Positions 7,379-13,546 of a stretch of 25,386 bases of DNA are shown here, in pieces. Position numbers and translations under genes: made by a program. Under the pieces are notes generated by a model, which searched no databases, was not told the DNA's origin, and saw only the letters and a list, made by a program, of their open reading frames with translations. The stretch is from a virus: IMG/VR virus record IMGVR_UViG_3300037070_002095, positions 1 to 25,386 of that record. One strand, 5' to 3'. The stretch's first letter is position 1; each line of letters begins with the position of its first letter.

Positions 7379-8148
7379 TGCCAGTGAACTATACGCCAAT
7401 TACTTTCATAAATATCATCAGCGGTAATGGTCGTGTAGCGCGGCCCAAACCACGGCGATGGGGCAACCACTTGCTTGTCAGCCTGATTCGCCAGCACTGC
7501 CGCAATCGCGCTGAAACTACTGTTGCCGATGATAAAGTGAGCGCACGATTTCATCCGTTTAAAGTCAGCCAGGTAATCGCCCCCTTCGCTGTAGTCGACT
7601 CGATTACCAAACATCTGTTTTGCCGCGTCGATGTCATCACTGAACACGAGGAAGCGTTGGGCTGAGCCGAAGTGGGCCATTGCCGGTTCGTAGTAGCGCA
7701 AGTCAAGACGTGGGTGATAGGCATCGTCGTAGTCGCCGAGACGGACGTGAATCGCGCAGTAGTCGTTCAACGGCGGCTCATCGTGCATCCTGAGTTGCCA
7801 GCGAACCTCGTCAATCGCACGCTCAAAATAGCGCGTCGATTGAAAGTGGCCGGTGATATTCCAGTTCCCCGCTGAGAGTGCCACGTCATGGTAGCCCCAG
7901 TCGATAGGCTTGTCGGTGAAGTTTAGGCCGTCAGGGATCGCGGGTAGCGGATTAACCAGATGCTTGTAGATGTCGATGTCTTCGGTTGAGCCAAACGCGT
8001 CTCGGTGCCATGTATTGCGCCAGAGGGGGAAGACGGGAGTCAGGTTGTTGCGGCGAGCAATGCCGAAGACGGCGGCGACTTGGTACGCGCCATTCGCGAA
8101 GCGGCCATAGTTGCCAATGCTGAGGTTTGTCAAATAGCCGCGTGTCAT
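7375..8148 (-). CDS. GT11-like alpha-1,2-fucosyltransferase
   Basis: A 257-residue protein with the GT11 layout: GRFANGAYQVAAVFGIARRN (about 15-34, the 'GrlgNqmfqyaaa..lA' start), WHRDAFG, then IHVRLGDYDD (about 134-143, the H-x-R-x-G-D-Y motif thought to bind GDP-fucose), FLVFSDDID (about 167-175), and FIIGNSSFSAIAAVLA (about 206-221), the conserved 'GNSSFSwWaAwL' end motif. These motifs are diagnostic of bacterial alpha-1,2-fucosyltransferases and relatives. The length is near the family norm (about 280). The preceding and following genes overlap by ATGA. Fucose transfer to a glycan is the likely reaction; the acceptor cannot be read from sequence. Confidence 0.85.
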   Translation of the reverse strand: MTRGYLTNLSIGNYGRFANGAYQVAAVFGIARRNNLTPVFPLWRNTWHRDAFGSTEDIDIYKHLVNPLPAIPDGLNFTDKPIDWGYHDVALSAGNWNITGHFQSTRYFERAIDEVRWQLRMHDEPPLNDYCAIHVRLGDYDDAYHPRLDLRYYEPAMAHFGSAQRFLVFSDDIDAAKQMFGNRVDYSEGGDYLADFKRMKSCAHFIIGNSSFSAIAAVLANQADKQVVAPSPWFGPRYTTITADDIYESNWRIVHWQ

Positions 8149-8549
8149 TTCACCTGAAATTCACCCTCAAGCAAATTGCCACCATGTTGTTTCATTAATT
8201 CACCGCATCGCTCATATATCACGGTCAAGGCATTGATCAGCTTTTCCAAGTCTTCCCTGCCGTGCATGTGCAAGTAACCGTCTTCATCTCCGAAAACATA
8301 ATGCGAGCATCCGTCCCACTTCACTGAACCTGAAACCATTCGAGCGGCAAAGTCAAACTCCTCAGTGTCATCCTCTGAAGACTTACTACCCGCGCGGGAA
8401 TAGACCTTTGTGCCGTCTTCGGCAACGCCAATGACCTCAGCCGCGAAAAAGTCAATCGCCACGCTTGCGTACTCGCCTATTTCGTAGCGAACCGTGACGC
8501 CGAACTCGTCCCCTACCTGTTCAACGAGCATCTCTTTTACGATACTCAT
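8145..8549 (-). CDS. Hypothetical acidic protein (134 aa)
   Basis: ATG 8549 is preferred (134 residues) because it overlaps the stop of the methyltransferase gene by ATGA; a GTG at 8555 is just upstream in frame. The protein is acidic and mixed alpha/beta, with GSVKWDGCSHYVFGDEDGYLHMHG at about 75-98 and a C-terminal helix (EDLEKLINALTVIYER). No catalytic motif or known family is recognised. Its place between a methyltransferase and a fucosyltransferase suggests a link to the glycan pathway or a passenger gene. Confidence 0.6.
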   Translation of the reverse strand: MSIVKEMLVEQVGDEFGVTVRYEIGEYASVAIDFFAAEVIGVAEDGTKVYSRAGSKSSEDDTEEFDFAARMVSGSVKWDGCSHYVFGDEDGYLHMHGREDLEKLINALTVIYERCGELMKQHGGNLLEGEFQVK

Positions 8550-9172
8550 AACCACCCCCGATTAAAATACAACTCAACATCCACCAACGGATCACCCTGA
8601 ATCTCGGGAAACAGGTGGCGGTAATCTTCATGGACCATCACCAGGTTGCCAGTGTGACACAGTAGAAAGTATCCCTTCGTTATACCCAACAGGGTCATAG
8701 CAAAATAGTTCGCGCCGCCGTCGTCGTTGAACTTTGAGTAATCAGGTGTCAAGCTGGAGTCAATCTCGACAATAACAATCTTCGGCTTGGCCTTCAGTCC
8801 GTCGAATATCTCGTAATCGTGGCCATCCGTGTCGATACTCAGCAAATCGCAAGCCTCATCAACAAACGCGTTGATATTGTTCCCATCTACGTAGCAGCAC
8901 TGGTGACGCACGGGTAATCTGAGATTGTCCCAGTTCTCCTTCGATTTCAGGTAAAGATCGTAATCAGACTCAACGAACAGTCCTGACCATCCATGCTGTT
9001 GGAGAAGCAATGCGGTATTAGAACAGAAGCGTCCATCTGCCCCACCAATCTCCACCGCATGGCCCTTGTTGACGGTAAAGAACATACGATTCAGACACTC
9101 AAGCAAAATTCCTTCTTCCCCGTTCTGGCTGAACACGTAATCGCGCGCGTACTGTTTCAGGAAGCTAAGCAT
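8546..9172 (-). CDS. FkbM-like SAM methyltransferase (second copy)
   Basis: ATG 9172 is chosen since it overlaps the stop of the 52-residue gene by 8 nt; the 208-residue product starts MLSFLKQYARDY. It has FSQNGEEGILLECLNR (about 14-29), the SAM-binding loop AVEIGGADGRFCSN (about 39-52), GLFVESD (end of beta 2), and the FkbM-type core LLSIDTDGHDYEIFDGL (about 111-127) followed by IVIVEID. FkbM-family enzymes O-methylate sugars or polyketides. Beside glycosyltransferases it most likely methylates a sugar. It differs strongly from the other FkbM gene at 9323-9943, so the two probably have different substrates. Confidence 0.8.
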   Translation of the reverse strand: MLSFLKQYARDYVFSQNGEEGILLECLNRMFFTVNKGHAVEIGGADGRFCSNTALLLQQHGWSGLFVESDYDLYLKSKENWDNLRLPVRHQCCYVDGNNINAFVDEACDLLSIDTDGHDYEIFDGLKAKPKIVIVEIDSSLTPDYSKFNDDGGANYFAMTLLGITKGYFLLCHTGNLVMVHEDYRHLFPEIQGDPLVDVELYFNRGWL

Positions 9173-9323
9173 CAGGTTTGTTTTCAATCTCACGCTCGGA
9201 AGACAATCCAAGCATCGCCATGCGAATTGGACCGTTAGCGCGAAGGTCGTCAATAATCATTTCCACGATCGCCCGCTTTGCTTCTTCGCTTTTCAGCATT
9301 GCCAGAAATTCATCACTGCCCAT
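9165..9323 (-). CDS. Small helical protein (52 aa) between two methyltransferases
   Basis: A 52-residue gene whose ATG (9323) shares one base with the TAA stop of the upstream FkbM gene, and whose TAG stop overlaps the next ATG by 8 nt. The product is charged and helical (DEFLAMLKSEEAKRAIVEM, then IDDLRANGPI). The tight overlaps on both sides and sustained coding-like composition argue that it is real. No family is recognised. Confidence 0.65.
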   Translation of the reverse strand: MGSDEFLAMLKSEEAKRAIVEMIIDDLRANGPIRMAMLGLSSEREIENKPDA

Positions 9324-9943
9324 TAACTGTTCAACCTTTCCACGTAATCATCGTCAAGCGTCTCTATCGTCATCGTCCGTCGCCATGACTCCCAACAAAA
9401 GGGCCAGCGCCACTCGATTCGATGTGTCAGTTTCAGCCTACCCGCAATCCCACTATACCACGCCGCGTAAGGCTCTGGCGCAAGTTGATGAAATTGCACT
9501 TGCAGGTTGCAAATGCGTTTGTGATAACCATGCGTGATGATATGGTCCAACAGCACGTACTCTGCACCTTCGATGTTGATTTTGACCAGCGCGATTTCGT
9601 CATGCTTAGCCAGCAAGTCGTTGATGTCGAAGCACTGAACCTCGCTTGTCGGCTCCTCGTAATGCGACGTGTAGTAGAACGCGCCACCGACTAGCAGCGT
9701 GCCCTGTTCGATCCATGCAGCTTGTTTGATTATCTCACCATCGTAACCGTCAATTGCATCAGTTGGTTCGATGACGATGGGCGTGCAGCCGTAGCGGCGC
9801 TTAATCTCGTTGGCCCACTCGCCACGGTATGCGCCGATGTCGATTACTATGTCGTTCGGTTGCAGGTCGTATTCGTAGCGCAGATGTTCGAGGTTGCGAG
9901 ACTGCCAGATGGCTTGTGATTCTTCGTTGAGGGTTACGCGCAT
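9323..9943 (-). CDS. FkbM-like SAM methyltransferase (first copy)
   Basis: A 206-residue protein with the SAM-binding loop DIVIDIGAYRGEWANEI (about 31-47), an acidic end of beta 2 in PIVIEPTD, and the FkbM core motif IALVKINIEGAEYVLLDHI (about 117-135), where family members read 'lKiDiEGaE..vL.g'. Its DIND segment ahead of the core is also typical. It is probably a sugar O-methyltransferase acting with the flanking glycosyltransferases. It begins at ATG 9943 and ends in TAATG with the next gene. An upstream ORF in another frame runs about 140 nt into it (see the 9801-10106 entry). Confidence 0.82.
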   Translation of the reverse strand: MRVTLNEESQAIWQSRNLEHLRYEYDLQPNDIVIDIGAYRGEWANEIKRRYGCTPIVIEPTDAIDGYDGEIIKQAAWIEQGTLLVGGAFYYTSHYEEPTSEVQCFDINDLLAKHDEIALVKINIEGAEYVLLDHIITHGYHKRICNLQVQFHQLAPEPYAAWYSGIAGRLKLTHRIEWRWPFCWESWRRTMTIETLDDDYVERLNS

Positions 9944-10106
9944 TAATAATTAACACCTCGATTAGTAGATCGATAGCCGTCCTGATAGTCATACCCGCAT
10001 TGACTCCCGCCCTTATCGTTTCAAGGCGATCTAGGTTCGCTTCTAGCCACTCAAGACGTTCACTGTCAGAGTGTTCTCGCTTCACATACGCCTCGGCTCT
10101 ATTCAT
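9801..10106 (-). CDS. Hypothetical helical protein, long overlap with FkbM gene
   Basis: ATG 10106 is chosen for its ATGA overlap with the upstream glycosyltransferase gene and the GGAACG upstream; an ATG at 10118 is also in frame. The first 60 residues look coding: a charged helix (SERLEWLEANLDRLETIR) and then AGMTIRTAIDLLIEVLIINA. After that the frame lies inside the FkbM gene and the sequence becomes basic and irregular. A real gene probably ended near 9944 and lost its stop, or the C-terminal 45 residues are tolerated. The overlap of about 140 nt is the odd feature. Confidence 0.5.
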   Translation of the reverse strand: MNRAEAYVKREHSDSERLEWLEANLDRLETIRAGVNAGMTIRTAIDLLIEVLIINARNPQRRITSHLAVSQPRTSALRIRPATERHSNRHRRIPWRVGQRD

Positions 10107-10930
10107 CTTGCGTTCCATTCGTTATCACGTCTCCGATGATGATGAAACAGCACTGGATAATCATCATCCGCATACTCCGGCAGCTTCTCATAGGTGAACG
10201 CGCCGTCATTGTACGACGCTGGCCAATAGTGGAGCTTAATCCCTTCCCTGTACGCCAGCGTTGTCAGTATCGCCTGATCGTGCCGATGCTCACGGAACTC
10301 GGGATGGTTCGGTGCAATGCTCGGGCTATCATCAATCAGTCGCCCGCCGTCGAACAGGCACCACTTGAGCCACTCAGCAACGAATTGGCGCGAGTAGTCA
10401 GAGACACGGAAGAAAATTACCGAGGCTTGGCATTGTTTGCCAAAACGATCCCACGTCTTTTCTTGAATATATGAATGGTCTTCCGGCAGCGCGCCTAAAA
10501 GCCCGAACGGCCACACCGCCTCAACCACATCCCGCTTGCACCAGTGCGCGTGTTCCCAGTTGTTGCCGAATAGAAAGATGTCGCTGTCCATGCGGTCGAT
10601 GATGTGCTGCACAGGGGCGATGAACTCAATGCCCGCGTCGGCATAGACCAACGTCCCGCCTTGCGAACAGTGGTTCATCGCTTCAAGAATAATAAACGGC
10701 TTCCACGCCCAAAAACCACAACCACGCGGATTAGCGTCCATCAGTTCCAATAACTCAAACTGTGGCCCGTCAGCCCAACCTGAAAACTCAATTGCGTGAC
10801 GATTATAAATGCACTCGCTGGCCCATTGGCCTTGCGCGTTATCAACACCATTACGACCCGCGCTTTCAACACACAGTTCCGCCGCTCGACTCATGCTTTC
10901 ATCGCTGAAGGTGACGAGATGGATAGTCAT
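10103..10930 (-). CDS. GT-A-type glycosyltransferase (nucleotide-sugar transferase-like)
   Basis: ATG 10930 (275 residues) follows AAGAGG and overlaps the stop of a 29-residue membrane peptide by ATGA. The start MTIHLVTFSDESM is a first beta strand. Residues 67-73 read RGCGFWA, then WKPFIILEAMN, and TLVYADAGIEFI (about 91-102) carries the DxG/DAG acidic site expected in GT-A enzymes of the group that reads 'rG.GyW.WKPyiIl......gd.llY.DaG'. HRHDQAILTTLA (about 219-230) is the typical 'DQ.il..la' helix. It likely transfers a sugar to a glycan; donor and acceptor are unknown. Confidence 0.78.
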   Translation of the reverse strand: MTIHLVTFSDESMSRAAELCVESAGRNGVDNAQGQWASECIYNRHAIEFSGWADGPQFELLELMDANPRGCGFWAWKPFIILEAMNHCSQGGTLVYADAGIEFIAPVQHIIDRMDSDIFLFGNNWEHAHWCKRDVVEAVWPFGLLGALPEDHSYIQEKTWDRFGKQCQASVIFFRVSDYSRQFVAEWLKWCLFDGGRLIDDSPSIAPNHPEFREHRHDQAILTTLAYREGIKLHYWPASYNDGAFTYEKLPEYADDDYPVLFHHHRRRDNEWNAR

Positions 10931-11016
10931 GCGCCTCTTCGTTCCTTCAGTAGCCACCACAAAAAGCAGTACATAAACCCAGCTCCCACTAAAACCCCGT
11001 CAAGAAATCCCCTCAT
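10927..11016 (-). CDS. 29-aa single-span membrane peptide
   Basis: A tiny gene from ATG 11016 to TGA 10927. It has a good initiation site (GCGAGGTTGAG just before the ATG) and an ATGA overlap with the glycosyltransferase start at 10930. The peptide begins MRGFLDGVLVGAGF, continues as one hydrophobic stretch with YCFLWWLL, and ends with the basic KERRGA, so an N-out/C-in single membrane span is likely. It could anchor or help the transferase that follows, or serve mainly to couple translation. Confidence 0.55.
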   Translation of the reverse strand: MRGFLDGVLVGAGFMYCFLWWLLKERRGA

Positions 11017-11017
11017 C

Positions 11018-11053
11018 TCAACCTCGCTGAAATGTGATGAGATAGGTAGTCAT
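11018..11053 (-). pseudogene. Truncated 5' end of a glycosyltransferase gene (MTTYLITFQRG)
   Basis: This 11-codon frame starts at ATG 11053, in ATGA overlap with the 28-residue gene, and ends at TGA 11018. It reads MTTYLITF, against MTIHLVTF at the start of the transferase gene at 10930. The DNA also matches: 11024-11053 repeats 10902-10930 with a few substitutions and one 1-nt indel. It is best read as the leftover start of a duplicated or replaced glycosyltransferase gene. Confidence 0.55.
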
Positions 11054-11136
11054 AGCAATAACCACTCGATGGCAATAGCGACAACTAACCGCGCGGCAAT
11101 CAAGTCTAGCAAGTCAACCCTATTACGGCGCATCAT
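11050..11136 (-). CDS. 28-aa hydrophobic peptide
   Basis: A tiny gene from ATG 11136 to TGA 11050 with the same initiation sequence (GCGAGGTTGA before the ATG) as the 29-residue gene downstream. The peptide starts MMRRNRVDLLDL and then has a hydrophobic stretch ending AIAIEWLLL. A single short membrane helix with a basic N-terminus is possible. No family is recognised; it may be a leftover or a coupling peptide. Confidence 0.4.
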   Translation of the reverse strand: MMRRNRVDLLDLIAARLVVAIAIEWLLL

Positions 11137-11148
11137 TTCAACCTCGCA

Positions 11149-11370
11149 TCACTCACCTTCTGGCGGTGCAAATTGCCGATAATATCTCAAGCGACTCCTA
11201 AGGACAGATACAACCGTAATACCAAACTTGAACTCCATCCATTTGACTTTCAGCCATCGGCCTTTTTCTGACGCTTCAAGCAGTTCTTCTTCAGTGTCAT
11301 AGACACCGGGCAGTCCGCTACACATGAAGCAAGCAGGATTCATTGACGGATGCGGGATACGCGGCATCAT
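11149..11370 (-). CDS. Hypothetical protein (73 aa)
   Basis: A 73-residue protein in ATGA overlap with the GT25-like gene. It starts MMPRIPHPSMNPACFMCSGL with a CxxC, continues with an acidic helix (TEEELLEASEKGRW), and ends basic (VLRSRLRYYRQFAPPEGE). No family is recognised. It belongs to the cassette operon by tight coupling. Confidence 0.55.
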   Translation of the reverse strand: MMPRIPHPSMNPACFMCSGLPGVYDTEEELLEASEKGRWLKVKWMEFKFGITVVSVLRSRLRYYRQFAPPEGE

Positions 11371-11984
11371 TTAAGCCTATCATCACTCGCCTCAAATATA
11401 GACGTGTAATCATCCTCCCGCTGCCATATCGAACTGTACCTCGGCCTCTGCCACGCAACCATCGGCGCGACGATGAACGCGTTGAGTGACGGCAACCTGC
11501 TCGACAACCAGTTGTCAAACATCAACTCATCAAAGCTCGGTTGCCCCTCAAGGATTCGTCTGACACAACGCTTGTGGTAGGCAATCGCGTGCGTGGTCCA
11601 AGCTGCGCGGATTCTGAACAGGTGTTCGCTGCGCCTCTCAGGTTGCGGTTCATCCCCATTGTTCCAGCACAGCAGATTCGCGCCAAGATACAACACGTCC
11701 CAATCGCTTGGTAACTCGCTGATAGCCTGTTCCAGATGGTCTAACCTGCGCCACAGCACATCATCTTCAACGTGCAGCAGCGCATTAGCGTTCGAGTCAA
11801 ATAGAAAGTCCAGCAGGATATTGCGCTCGCTGTGGCTGAACGATTGATGCGGACCAATCTCCCTGACCGCATGGTACGGTTCGACTGTTAAGCCAACGCG
11901 TTGACACTCCGCGTGGCCTAGCGCGTACTCAGCAGGGTCGGCGGTGAGCATGATGCGGCGGTGGAAGTGATGGGACCAGTTCAT
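11367..11984 (-). CDS. GT25-like glycosyltransferase
   Basis: A 205-residue protein with the pattern of GT25/LPS-type transferases: GPHQSFSHSERNILLDFLF (about 44-62), ALLHVEDDVLW (about 68-78, in which EDD is the metal-binding acidic motif), DWDVLYLGANL (about 93-103), and AWTTHAIAYHKRCVRRIL (about 127-144, family 'g...a.ay.iS....kkll'). These enzymes add hexoses, often to lipopolysaccharide cores or protein glycans. It is shorter than many relatives (about 250) but carries all the main motifs. It starts in TAATG coupling with a 48-residue membrane protein and ends in ATGA with the next gene. Confidence 0.75.
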   Translation of the reverse strand: MNWSHHFHRRIMLTADPAEYALGHAECQRVGLTVEPYHAVREIGPHQSFSHSERNILLDFLFDSNANALLHVEDDVLWRRLDHLEQAISELPSDWDVLYLGANLLCWNNGDEPQPERRSEHLFRIRAAWTTHAIAYHKRCVRRILEGQPSFDELMFDNWLSSRLPSLNAFIVAPMVAWQRPRYSSIWQREDDYTSIFEASDDRLK

Positions 11985-12130
11985 TAGCGTTGCTCTTCCA
12001 GTACCGCAATGCGCTGTTCGATGCTATCGATCTGGCCGTTTCTCATGTTAGCCCCGAGAAAGTGGGCAATCAGCAAAGAGACGATCCAGAACCAAATCCA
12101 GCCGTGCCTACAAGGCTGATCGGCATTCAT
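11984..12130 (-). CDS. 48-aa membrane protein with coiled-coil tail
   Basis: ATG 12130 follows GTGAGGGG, and the TAA stop shares a base with the ATG of the GT25-like gene. The N-terminal part has one membrane helix (GWIWFWIVSLLIAHFLG, about 10-26). The rest is a charged heptad-like helix (IDSIEQRIAVLEEQR). It is a likely single-pass membrane protein with a cytoplasmic or periplasmic coiled coil, which might anchor the cassette's enzymes at the membrane. A small phage membrane protein of other function is equally possible. Confidence 0.65.
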   Translation of the reverse strand: MNADQPCRHGWIWFWIVSLLIAHFLGANMRNGQIDSIEQRIAVLEEQR

Positions 12131-12204
12131 CCCCTCACCCACTCGACCAACCGTTGTAGCCATGACTTGCGTAGTCGATAATACAACTCAGCATTCGCGT
12201 TCAT
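12127..12204 (-). CDS. 25-aa micropeptide, MNANAELY family, copy 1
   Basis: ATG 12204 overlaps the regulator's stop by ATGA and follows AAGGAGACA (12210-12218). The peptide begins MNANAELYYRLRKSW and ends in a short amphipathic basic helix (LQRLVEWVRG); its TGA overlaps the 48-residue gene. A second copy at 16789-16842 begins MNANAELYRRLCKPW. Of the first 15 codons, 6 differ only synonymously and 3 change the residue. This indicates the peptide itself is conserved. Confidence 0.6.
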   Translation of the reverse strand: MNANAELYYRLRKSWLQRLVEWVRG

Positions 12205-12383
12205 TTTGATGTCTCCTTTGTAAGTAACCATATCAAGATCTTGGCCAGCGTCTCACCGTCCGGTACCCGACCCTGCTCCAATCGCATCAAAGTTGCCGCG
12301 CCAATACCAATCTCCGCACCTAGTTCGCGCAGGCTTAATTCACTTATTACCCGGTAGCGATTTAACACATAGCCAAGTTTCAT
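12201..12383 (-). CDS. XRE-family HTH regulator heading the accessory cassette
   Basis: A 60-residue protein from ATG 12383, a lone helix-turn-helix domain: MKLGYVLNRYRVISELSLRE, then LGAEIGIGAATLMRLEQGRV (about 20-39), where the Cro/C1 pattern 'lr..lg.s...isriE.G' is plain. There is no room for another domain, so it acts as a small Cro-like repressor or activator. A promoter whose -10 ends 7 nt before the ATG lies just upstream, so it probably has a leaderless mRNA and may control its own operon of glycan genes. Confidence 0.8.
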   Translation of the reverse strand: MKLGYVLNRYRVISELSLRELGAEIGIGAATLMRLEQGRVPDGETLAKILIWLLTKETSK

Positions 12384-12390
12384 GGATAGG

Positions 12391-12420
12391 ATGCTACTAC
12401 AGGCGGGATACAAGTGTCAA
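12391..12420 (-). promoter_or_regulatory. Leaderless promoter of the accessory cassette
   Basis: On the minus strand TTGACA (12415-12420), an 18-bp spacer, TAGCAT (12391-12396) and 7 nt lead to ATG 12383. No Shine-Dalgarno is present. It lies within 16 nt of the MuF-like stop codon, so the cassette's transcription begins right at its left boundary. Confidence 0.65.
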
Positions 12421-12435
12421 GAGAAGGAACGCGGG

Positions 12436-13332
12436 CTAGTCCTGCACGTAGACATGAAAGCAACGGCAATTGTCGTAGCCTTCACACTCAGGATTAGGCG
12501 CGGGCGTGAGATCGTCTTGGTTGCCAGCTTCCTCACCATCGGCGGCGGCGCATGGCCCACAGACGTTGTTGTCGAGGAGCGCTGAGTATTCGACTCTACC
12601 CCACTCGTCGCTCCGCTGCTCCGCTTCATAGCCTCGACCTAGTGAGATGGTCCTGTTCGCCAGTCCCGTAGCCGTGCGGTCGATGTAACTGACTGACCCG
12701 GCGCTAATCTCGTTCTGTGTTGAAGTGATGAGTGCTGCGCCAATCGTGCCTAGCATGGCAAGCCTCGATGCGGCAGCGATGATGCGTGCCTGCGTGTCAT
12801 TAGCTACACGGCTGGTTGCCACATCGGCGAGCAGGTCCAGTTCACCAAAGTCATCAACGCCGTCACTCAGGTCCGTGGCTTTGACTACGCTTAGTTCCCG
12901 TTGGACTAACTGCCGCCCATCATTGAACGTGTCGAGGAGCAGCACGCGCAATCGGTTGCGCTGTGTTGCGGGAACGTCCACGGCCAGCGTGTGATAATCA
13001 GCCGGGTTGAGATCGGCGAGCTGGCCCAGCGCATCGTTGATCATTAGCTGGCGCATGGCGAGTAGTTGCGTGGTGAGACGCAGCTTGTTGCTGTCCTGCG
13101 CTTGAGCCACCCCTTTGACTGCGATTGCCTCGGCTGGTCGAGGTTGCCTACGTAGCGTTAGGCCATCATACTCGACTGACTTAGCGGGCAGGTGGTTCAG
13201 GCCAAGATGCGTGTAAAATTGCGTTGCCTTATCTTCGCCGTACAGGTTGATAAGCCGTTGCCAGCCGTTCGCGTGGCGATGAGCTAGCGCGGCGTCCAGT
13301 TTTAGTTGCAGGATTTTAGCTTGCAGACTCAT
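12436..13332 (-). CDS. MuF-like minor head protein (head morphogenesis)
   Basis: ATG 13332 (298 residues, MSLQAKILQLK) is chosen; it overlaps the upstream small gene by 17 nt. The long N-terminal two thirds are helical. The last 50 residues show the Mu gpF/SPP1 gp7 signature: YSALLDNNVCGPCAAADGEE (CxxC), then NPECEGYDNCRCFHVYV (C...CRC). These proteins are injected or minor head proteins needed for head assembly next to the portal. Its position after the portal fits. Downstream, the accessory cassette separates it from the protease, which normally follows directly or nearly so. Confidence 0.85.
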   Translation of the reverse strand: MSLQAKILQLKLDAALAHRHANGWQRLINLYGEDKATQFYTHLGLNHLPAKSVEYDGLTLRRQPRPAEAIAVKGVAQAQDSNKLRLTTQLLAMRQLMINDALGQLADLNPADYHTLAVDVPATQRNRLRVLLLDTFNDGRQLVQRELSVVKATDLSDGVDDFGELDLLADVATSRVANDTQARIIAAASRLAMLGTIGAALITSTQNEISAGSVSYIDRTATGLANRTISLGRGYEAEQRSDEWGRVEYSALLDNNVCGPCAAADGEEAGNQDDLTPAPNPECEGYDNCRCFHVYVQD

Positions 13333-13546
13333 CGGTGAACTTAACAGGTATACCCCACGCTTTAGCCTCGCCGCGCAAGCAAGATTGACGCATCTCCTCA
13401 ATCTCAGAGATCGTCAAGCAGCGATTACTGGCCGCAGCTAAAAGAAATTCGTTCAGCCGCGACATTGACAAGGTAAGATTATCGAGATCCTTACCAGCGT
13501 TGCGTGCTGCATAAACGATCATTCGTGTTTCATCAAGAATACTCAC
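13316..13546 (-). CDS. Hypothetical small helical protein between portal and MuF (76 aa)
   Basis: Start GTG 13546 is chosen: it overlaps the portal stop by GTGA and follows AAGGTAGGG; a TTG at 13561 is upstream in frame. The product is helical (ARNAGKDLDNLTLSMSRLNE, then ISEIEEMRQSCLRG) and ends WGIPVKFTDESAS. No family is recognised. A small head-assembly factor is possible from position alone. Confidence 0.6.
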   Translation of the reverse strand: MSILDETRMIVYAARNAGKDLDNLTLSMSRLNEFLLAAASNRCLTISEIEEMRQSCLRGEAKAWGIPVKFTDESAS

